DNA of 64,000 bases from Mycocentrospora acerina (taxonomy: Eukaryota; Ascomycota; Dothideomycetes; Pleosporales). A program made the position numbers and the translations under genes. The DNA lies in contig JAKUHH010000117.1 in assembly GCA_022701365.1 (NCBI GenBank), positions 161,446 to 225,445 of the forward strand. The letters run 5' to 3'. Each line of letters opens with the position of its first letter. Position 1 is the first letter of the stretch. Shown here piece after piece: positions 57,623 through 64,000 of the stretch. The notes beneath the pieces were generated by a model. The model saw only the letters and a list, made by a program, of their open reading frames with translations. It did no database searches and was not told the origin of the DNA.

Positions 57623-59071
57623 CGTGAGAGAATGATCGGAGGTACTGTGGTGAACAAGCACAACTTCAGTAAAACTAGCTGTCTTGAATTCCGGCGATAG
57701 AAAGTGGCAAGATTTCTGCGCATTGTCGCATAACCGGTGCGATCACGCTTTAACCCAGCTGGTTGATTCGTCGATAACCTGTGAACAGGTCATGTGCGAT
57801 TGTAGTATGACATCGCCCGTTTGTAATAGGATGCGCATCGTTGCGAAGGCTTCGGGATCGCTATTGCTGTCCATGCTTCCACTGGCCAAAGCTTGCAGAG
57901 CGCTAAGATCCTGGTTCGGGTGCAGTTACGGGCATGCGAGGATAACCTGAGGGCGAAGGGTGGAGGCTAGACCTCTGCCAGGTATTGTTAGCGGTCTAAA
58001 ACCCATGTCGATCTCCTCCATATCAAAGCCCCGGCATTTGGCTGGCTATCACGGAAAGAAGTGCGATTGGCTTCTCACTCTGATAGTGCAAGGTAGTTGA
58101 TAGGTAATCCTTAGTTTTCTTTCATCACTAATGCATGGAATTCGACTGTACACTTTCAGCGAAGATAGCCTGTGTGCAGCATGCATAGCGCTAGAGTTGT
58201 CTCTCCACATTCCACTCACTGTATACCACTCACACTGTAGAGGCAATTTTTCTGAGCGCTGGTTGAACACACAATTACTGTTCTACGCTGAAATATCATG
58301 TCCTTCTGGATTCAGTCTTCTGGCATAAAGCCAATGCCTGTTTATGTTTCTGCTGGACAACTATTCCTGCTAAACACTACACTCAATCTAGATGCATCCT
58401 TTGACTTGCGGAAATATCCGACAGCACTTCCCACTTCCATAAATTAGTTGGAACAAACCTAAGTCGCCTCTCTGTTCTGAAAATCGGCAATCAGCGTGCC
58501 ACCAATCACCCACACTGTGCAGGCGTCAGTAATGTCAGTTCCTGATCTGCCTCAATTCCATGAGTGTGTGTAGCATCCGCCGCTTGCGACATTCAGGCAA
58601 GGGTTGAGAACTTCACAAGTGCTGAAAATCTGAAAGGATCCAGTTCTCCGCGCCAAATCTCTTTGCTATTCCTGTAAGCCAGAGGGCCAGTGGGGCGGGA
58701 CGGCTGAGCCTAATTTGAGCCGGCAACGGGCGCCGTCGGCAACAGTCTCGCTACGGTCATCCCCTGTAATCTTAGACGACGTACCATATCGGGAAGAGCT
58801 CTGCACATCACACCTTAAAGCAGGCATAGCAGTTTTCTCACTCTGAACAATTCAAGCATATGCATATATATGAACCAACCATTTTTCCCAATCGCCTTAT
58901 TTGAAAACACCAGCCTTTCCACCATTCCTCCATTCCACCATTCCTCCATTCCTCCATTCCTCCATTCCTCCATTCCTCCATTCTACTATTCCACCTTTCC
59001 ACATCTTCGGTCAGCACTTCCGCCACCTACATCGTTCCTGGCTCCTGGTTCTTGTCTTCTGCCTGCTCGAT
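57623..59071. other. Divergent promoter region of P450 and receptor
   Basis: About 1.45 kb between two divergent genes. Short frames only. It contains the 8-bp tandem repeat at 58921-58992 just upstream of the receptor ATG. Confidence 0.5.
58921..58992. repeat. 8-bp tandem repeat (tccattcc type)
   Basis: About nine imperfect units of tccattcc / accattcc, strongly strand-asymmetric (pyrimidine-rich on plus). It lies 80 bases upstream of the receptor start and may form part of its promoter or leader. Confidence 0.85.
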
Positions 59072-60572
59072 ATGAAGCCCATCTATATGTTCTGCTCTAG
59101 ATATGCACTTCTCGGGCTATTCGTCACCGCAGCTATTGCACAACAAATGCCATCATGTGCTGTGAGTACCACGTTTTCGTCCTTTGTTCCTAATACTGAT
59201 TTTTCCAGAGCCAATGTCTACCATTAAGTCTAAAGGAGCAGTCTATTTGTACGCCAACAGACATGGCTTGTATCTGCACGTCTCAGTCACTGATGGCTGC
59301 GGTTCAAAAATGCGTACCATCCAGGTGTACGATAATGGAGGCATTGGGTAAGCTCCAGTGTTTTCAAATCTCCCTTGACATAAGCTGACCACGAAAGCGG
59401 CTCGAAACTTCACAGCAAATATGTGCAATGAGCCCATACGCGACATCACCAGTATCACCCCCATGGTAACTAGCATTTCAGGTGCGGTTGCAATATTTGC
59501 TGTACTTGTGCGGTGCTCAGAAATGAGCTTCGCTAAGATTGGAATCGACGGATGCTTCGCAGTCGCAGCGCTGTTACTGGCACTTCCTATGGGCGTCCTC
59601 GAGTTTTTCATGTCGCGCGATGGTTTTGGGAGAGACATATGGACGATACCGTTCGAAAACATAACTCGTATCACTAAAGTGAGTGCTTCTGCTTCCAGCA
59701 CACATTTCACCGCTGACATGTTCACGTTCAAGTTCACCTGGTTGACGGAAATATTCTATTTCCTCGCTCTTGCTTCTACAAAGCTGTCTTTCCTCCTTTT
59801 CCTCTTGCGGATCTTTCCGGATCGTGCCCTAAGGACAATAATCTACATCACTATGGTTGTTTCCGCTTTACATGGTCTGGCATTCACCCTCACTTGCATA
59901 TTCAACTGTATGCCAGTATCGTTCATCTGGGAAGGTTGGGATGGCGAGCATTCCGGCAAATGTATCAACTTCAACAAGTTCGCAAGAGCTCACGCCTACA
60001 CCAACATTGTGCTCGACGTTTTCATCGTCATCCTACCGATATATCCCGTGTGGAAACTGCAAATGAGCCTAAAGTCTAAAGCACTTGTCATGATTATGCT
60101 TAGCGTCGGCATTTTGTACGTCAGACTCCTATCTCCCATCGCAAATTTAAGTCAATTGTGTTATCGTGTAACTTTCATAGCTGACTGCATGTTTAGCACC
60201 ACCGGAGTATCTCTCATTCGTCTCACGTCCTTTGGGGATTTTGCCAAACCCACAAACCCCACGTACGAAAACGTCCCCACAGCGTATTGGTCTGTTCTTG
60301 AGACTTTTGTCGGCATCTTTTGCATCTGTATGCCAGCCATCAAATCCGCCTTTAAGAAGGTGATTCAACAGTTTCCGAGTTCGACACACAAAAGTTCTCG
60401 TTATGCAGATTATCAGACGTCAAACAAGCTGGAGAGATCAATCAGTCGGGACTTTGAGAGGATTGGCACGAGTGATGGTTCTGATATCTTGCTCTCTAGA
60501 CGTTGTGAGATAACAAAGCAAACTGATATAGCTGTGGAACATGGATCGTCGGATATAGTTGACAACATGTGA
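59072..60572 (+). CDS. CFEM and fungal rhodopsin domain receptor (PTH11-like)
   Basis: Exons 59072-59161, 59209-59347, 59398-59678, 59733-60115 and 60197-60572 (introns 47, 50, 54, 81 bp) give 422 aa. A signal peptide (about residues 1-24) precedes an extracellular CFEM module with all eight cysteines (29, 33, 44, 51, 53, 65, 70, 86; DMACICTSQS is the core). Seven membrane spans of the fungal rhodopsin family follow, including the conserved NPTYENVPTAYWSVLETFVG, then a Ser-rich cytoplasmic tail. PTH11-type receptors sense surfaces or hosts upstream of G-protein signalling; the ligand is unknown. The last two introns have lengths divisible by three and no stops, so unspliced forms stay in frame. 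Start chosen at the ATG giving the signal peptide; Met6 is an alternative. Confidence 0.88.
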
Positions 60573-61910
60573 GCAATAACTTTACCAAGAGAGGCAAGGG
60601 TACGTAGATATCATGCTGTTAAAGTAGAAATTAAAGTAATCAAGATCGATGCCAATACTGTGAAAAATCACCAACGACTTTCCAACTAGATCGGGGAATT
60701 TTGATGAATACTACATGTATTGAGGACGCAGGATGGAAGCTAAAAGAAACGTTAAAATGAACAAGCTGTGCAATGGTACTTGTTCTAAAAAAAAGCTACT
60801 GTTATTTGATAGGATTCTAAAAGCTGACGAAGAAGGAGCTTGTGTGTAGCGTTAGCTACTAAGCGTTGGATATTCGTCATTCGTCATATGCAATGTTAGC
60901 AGTAAGTCTCTGCCTGTATGGTTTTTGTATGTCATCTTGAGTCAACGATGGCACAAGACACGTTGTTTCAAAGGCATACTGAAGCAGAGTAGCTTTCAAG
61001 GAATTAGTAATTGAGTGAATGTGGCAATCTTCCTTGCTAACCAGAGTTTCTATTTTGATAAAGCTATGTAGAGAGTAAAATTCATAAAAGCTTCTCGTAC
61101 CTAAATCCAAACAAAAAATTCCTTAAAGAAGTTGAAAACGAAGATAAAAGGAGCTGCAGTGATAGCTGCTGGGCCAGCATTCACTTACAAGAACGAGTTA
61201 AATGAAGGAGACTAAGTCGTATTACCAGGGTTTTGCTAAATACATGTAGTAAGCTTTATCCTATCGCACTAGCAACCTGATAGTTGACGATCTAGCGAAT
61301 GACCAGTAGAATTATGGTGACTGCAAGTATGTATTTGTGTGGTATAGAACGGTTCAAATACAGGGTGCGCGACTGGACGTTCGCGAGGGCAAACCTACCT
61401 GGTCGGAGGTTATGTCGGTGCGACATGCCACTACGACACAGCCAATGCTCTTCCCACATCCTAGCGATACCAGCCTAGTTTGAGGCAGGAAAGGCGGCCC
61501 TGCCCTGGCTCGGCCGCAACATGATGTCTTTTGGCCGCGCGACCGACCACCTCTTTTCCTGCACCACCTAAAGCCTTTTACCTGCACGACCGACTGCGTC
61601 TTCTCCTGTATGGCCGATCGCATTCTCTCCTGCACGACACACCACGACGCTTCCCGAGTCCACTTTAGCGGCCAACTGTATTCTCAGAACTGTCCAGCGC
61701 CCTACACGGCGTTGCGTTGGTGCAAGCTAGCACTGTAGGGGCCACGCCGGTGGACAGGTATGAAAGCGCTATTCTTTCCGTCCACCTCACAGACTGCTTT
61801 CCCAACTCTCAACTCTCTACTCTCATCTCTGCATATAAGAGCCGTCGTGGTCCGCCGCTGCCGTCGCTACCGTCACCACCGTCACCGCAGTCACCGCAGT
61901 CACCACAGTC
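60573..61910. other. Intergenic, no supported gene
   Basis: AT-rich to about 61.3 kb, then GC-richer. Minus-strand frames at 60877-61110 and 61354-61635 lack features. A 9-bp tandem repeat lies at its right end. Confidence 0.5.
61870..61910. repeat. 9-bp tandem repeat before tyrosinase pseudogene
   Basis: Units of cgtcaccac / agtcaccgc type, about four to five copies, ending directly at the former start codon at 61911. Confidence 0.75.
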
Positions 61911-63302
61911 ATGAGGCTTCTCAGTATCCTGGTCACAGGGCTCCTCAGCATCTCCTATGCGAGCAATTTCATGAAAGCGGGCCGGTTGCCTACTCAAGGA
62001 GTCTCTGAGCCTGTTCCTCGCATTGTTGAGAACATATACCCAAGCGTAGTCACTTGTTCCTCGCAGAACATAACTGTGCGATAAGAATGGTCAGTATATC
62101 CAAGCGCAGCCTGTTTCCACCTCTTCTGTTCCCCCTCCCTCCTCCTCCCAAATTCTGACCATTCGACAGGTCGACTCTGTCAGAGTCTCGGAAGCACAAC
62201 TATATCAACGCTGTCAACTGCCTCACGAGGCTGCCAACAAGAACCCCGACCGCCGTGGCCGCGAGTGCCAAGAACCGGTACGACAACTTGGGGGCGACAT
62301 GCATCAAGCAGACCGTCAGCGTACATAGAACGGTCAGTGGCCACCGCGTTGATGGATCCTTGATCTCACATTGCGCTGAATGAGTTCAGGGCAACCCCCT
62401 TACCTGGCATCGCTACTTCACCTGGACCTTCAGGCAGACGCAGCAGATTTAGTGCGCCTACAACGGCTACCAGCCCTACTATAACTAGGCGTAGTGAGCA
62501 TACGACCCCAAAAGCTCGCATTTGCTCGACGGAAGCGACATAGGCTTGTTTGGAGTTGGCGCGGACACTGCGGGGAGGAATGCCTCCTGCTTCCTGCGGG
62601 AGCACCCGTGCTACATGAAGCTGCAGCCTGGCAGCGGAGGCGGCGGCGTCACGTCTGGCATATTAAAAAAGTAAGTCGGATTCATCTTCAAGTTATGGAA
62701 GTTGCACGCATGGAATTGCGGCGCTATTACTAACGCCTCTACAGCTGGAAGATCAACATGGGCCCTCTGCAGCCGATGCTGAAGGTGCTCAGCGGCCTGC
62801 CTGCAAATCCTCTACCTAATGGCCTTGGCTACAACCCTCGCTATCTGTCCCGTTACATCAGCATCCAGTCCTCCAACGAGACAGGCAACGAGCTTGTCTC
62901 TGCGCTGATCAAGACTAGCTTCACCGTCAACCAATTCTAAGAGAGCCTCTAGGGGGAGTTTGCAAGGGGATACATAGGCATACGTAGTCATATATAGGCA
63001 TCTACACAATGGGCCACTACACGTTCGGTGGAGACGTCAGATCTGATTTCTACAACTCCCCTGCCGATCCTGCCTTCTTCCATCACCACGCCATGGTGGA
63101 CCACGTTTGGTGGATCTGGTAGAATCACGACCTTGCGTCCAGGCAGTACGCTCTCTCTGGAGGAACTACAATCGGAGGTGGTGGACTAAATACCTCGCTC
63201 GAAGATGTCCTGACAATGGGAAGGTATGTCGGCGCGCGGAACATCACCATCAAGGAGATGATAAGCACGATGGCAGGTCCGCTCTGCTACGTCTACGCGT
63301 AG
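61911..63302 (+). pseudogene. Tyrosinase-family (copper oxidase) pseudogene
   Basis: The former gene begins with a signal peptide (MRLLSILVTGLLSISYA) and keeps family landmarks: SRKHNYINAVNCL, the copper-A block LTWHRYFTWTF, GYQPYYN, GRNASCF, the copper-B block HHAMVDHVWWIW, and the end NITIKEMISTMAGPLCYVYA. Old introns are still visible (62090-62169, 62333-62389, 62671-62744). It is broken by in-frame stops at 62082, 62450, 62486, 62492, 62495, 62938, 62950 and 63120 and by a frameshift between about 62953 and 63008. Several stops replace residues usually Trp or Gln in the family and are single G-to-A or C-to-T steps, as RIP or plain decay would give. Intact relatives are secreted type-3 copper oxidases acting on phenols. 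Confidence 0.85.
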
Positions 63303-64000
63303 ATGTGATTTTGCGCCCAAGACAAAACAACACATGTTACGCGGGTAGTCAGTACATGTGCAGATTTGGTTGTGAACGTGGACAATACTCTATTACAATC
63401 GTCAAAATACAATTGTGAATGACGTCAAATCACAGCAGTAATAGCGGTGGCAGTAGAAGCAGCTATAGCAGCAATAGTGATTGTAATATCAACTACCAGT
63501 AGATATAACAGTAATCGCAACCCCCCTTTTGCAACTTGATCGCATTGAATTGGGCAAAATCGTTCCATCTTATACTTTCCCCTCCTACTCCTCCTCCTCC
63601 TCCCCGTCGTCTGTGTTTCTTGGACTTGTTTGACCAAGGAGTACGAGAATACAATACGTCAGCCGATATTGTAAACCTTCCAGTCACAGCAGCATGAAGG
63701 CTGGCTTATTTATTGGATCACATAATACCAATCTAGCCCAAGCATGACAGGCGCTCGCTTCGTTGCCGGCTCTGATCAAACAGGCGGTGAGAACAGAGAA
63801 TCCTCTGCGTATACTAGAGATACGGACTGGCCTGGTGGGCGCACATCATCCTCCACAATCACACTCGCGCGAGGCGAGCGGACTGCAATCCGAGACATGC
63901 ACCTATCCAGCCCAGATAGACACATAGACGTATGGTCACATGAACACACGGAATCATAGACTTATGTACGTAGGTATTCCCTGTTACCATCCCTGCCACC
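63303..64000. other. Intergenic to window end
   Basis: No supported gene. GCA/CTC-rich short runs at 63430-63480 and 63585-63605 are simple sequence. Frames at 63425-63687 (minus) and 63744-63959 (plus) lack features. Confidence 0.5.

Noticed and set aside
59421..60572. Single-exon 383-aa reading of the receptor
   Set aside because: Begins after the CFEM exons and includes two introns; the spliced model restores the signal peptide and all eight CFEM cysteines.
1..64000. tRNA or rRNA genes and CRISPR-like arrays
   Set aside because: I looked for T-arm GGTTCGAnnCC strings with cloverleaf context and for regularly spaced repeats and saw none convincing; a tRNAscan run would be decisive.

Overview
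This is genomic DNA of a filamentous ascomycete. It looks like a pleosporalean Dothideomycete, but the genus cannot be fixed from sequence alone. The evidence is short GT-AG introns (about 42-110 bp) with CTAAC/CTGAC-like branch sites, a Zn2Cys6 regulator, a CFEM-rhodopsin (PTH11-like) receptor, a fungal P450, an EST1-type protein and a tyrosinase-family pseudogene. Gene density is low, with long AT-rich gaps, transposon remnants and several GC-rich islands without a convincing gene. Exon joins below were worked out by hand from splice signals and reading phase. They are inference unless RNA supports them.

Layout. 1-9 kb: a VWA-domain protein (1354), an EST1/SMG7-like protein (4184) and an orphan (8201). 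10-15 kb: an orphan on the minus strand (11644) and an orphan of 537 aa (13345); two copies of a mariner-type MITE lie at 3.05 and 10.01 kb. 18-27 kb: a six-exon Zn2Cys6 transcription factor (minus), a three-exon small gene missed by simple ORF calling (22801) and a low-complexity nuclear-type protein (minus). 27-39 kb: a long gene-poor stretch, then a gene with a bZIP-like basic region (33491, minus), a C2H2 protein (35848, minus) and a Myb/SANT protein (37855).

39-50 kb is the most unusual part. Two paralogous multi-membrane-span genes (A, 39469-40752; B, 46205-47172, both minus) each stand head to head with a plus-strand gene. A faces a TPR-type protein related to the C-terminal half of fungal STAND/NLR-like proteins but without a P-loop (42296). 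B faces a 617-aa orphan with basic nuclear-localisation-like stretches (48094). The roughly 560-580 bp noncoding blocks upstream of A and B are far more alike than the proteins, and each plus-strand partner is preceded by long DNA palindromes: four copies of about 60 bp at A, one of 47 bp at B. I read this as a duplicated two-gene module with a conserved bidirectional control region and exchanged or fast-diverging coding partners. No known system with this arrangement came to mind.

50-64 kb: an exact 137-bp duplication around a single N (probable assembly join), transposon debris, a serine/proline-rich small gene (54079, minus), a cytochrome P450 (57622, minus) facing a CFEM-rhodopsin receptor (59072, plus), and a decayed tyrosinase-family gene (61911-63302).
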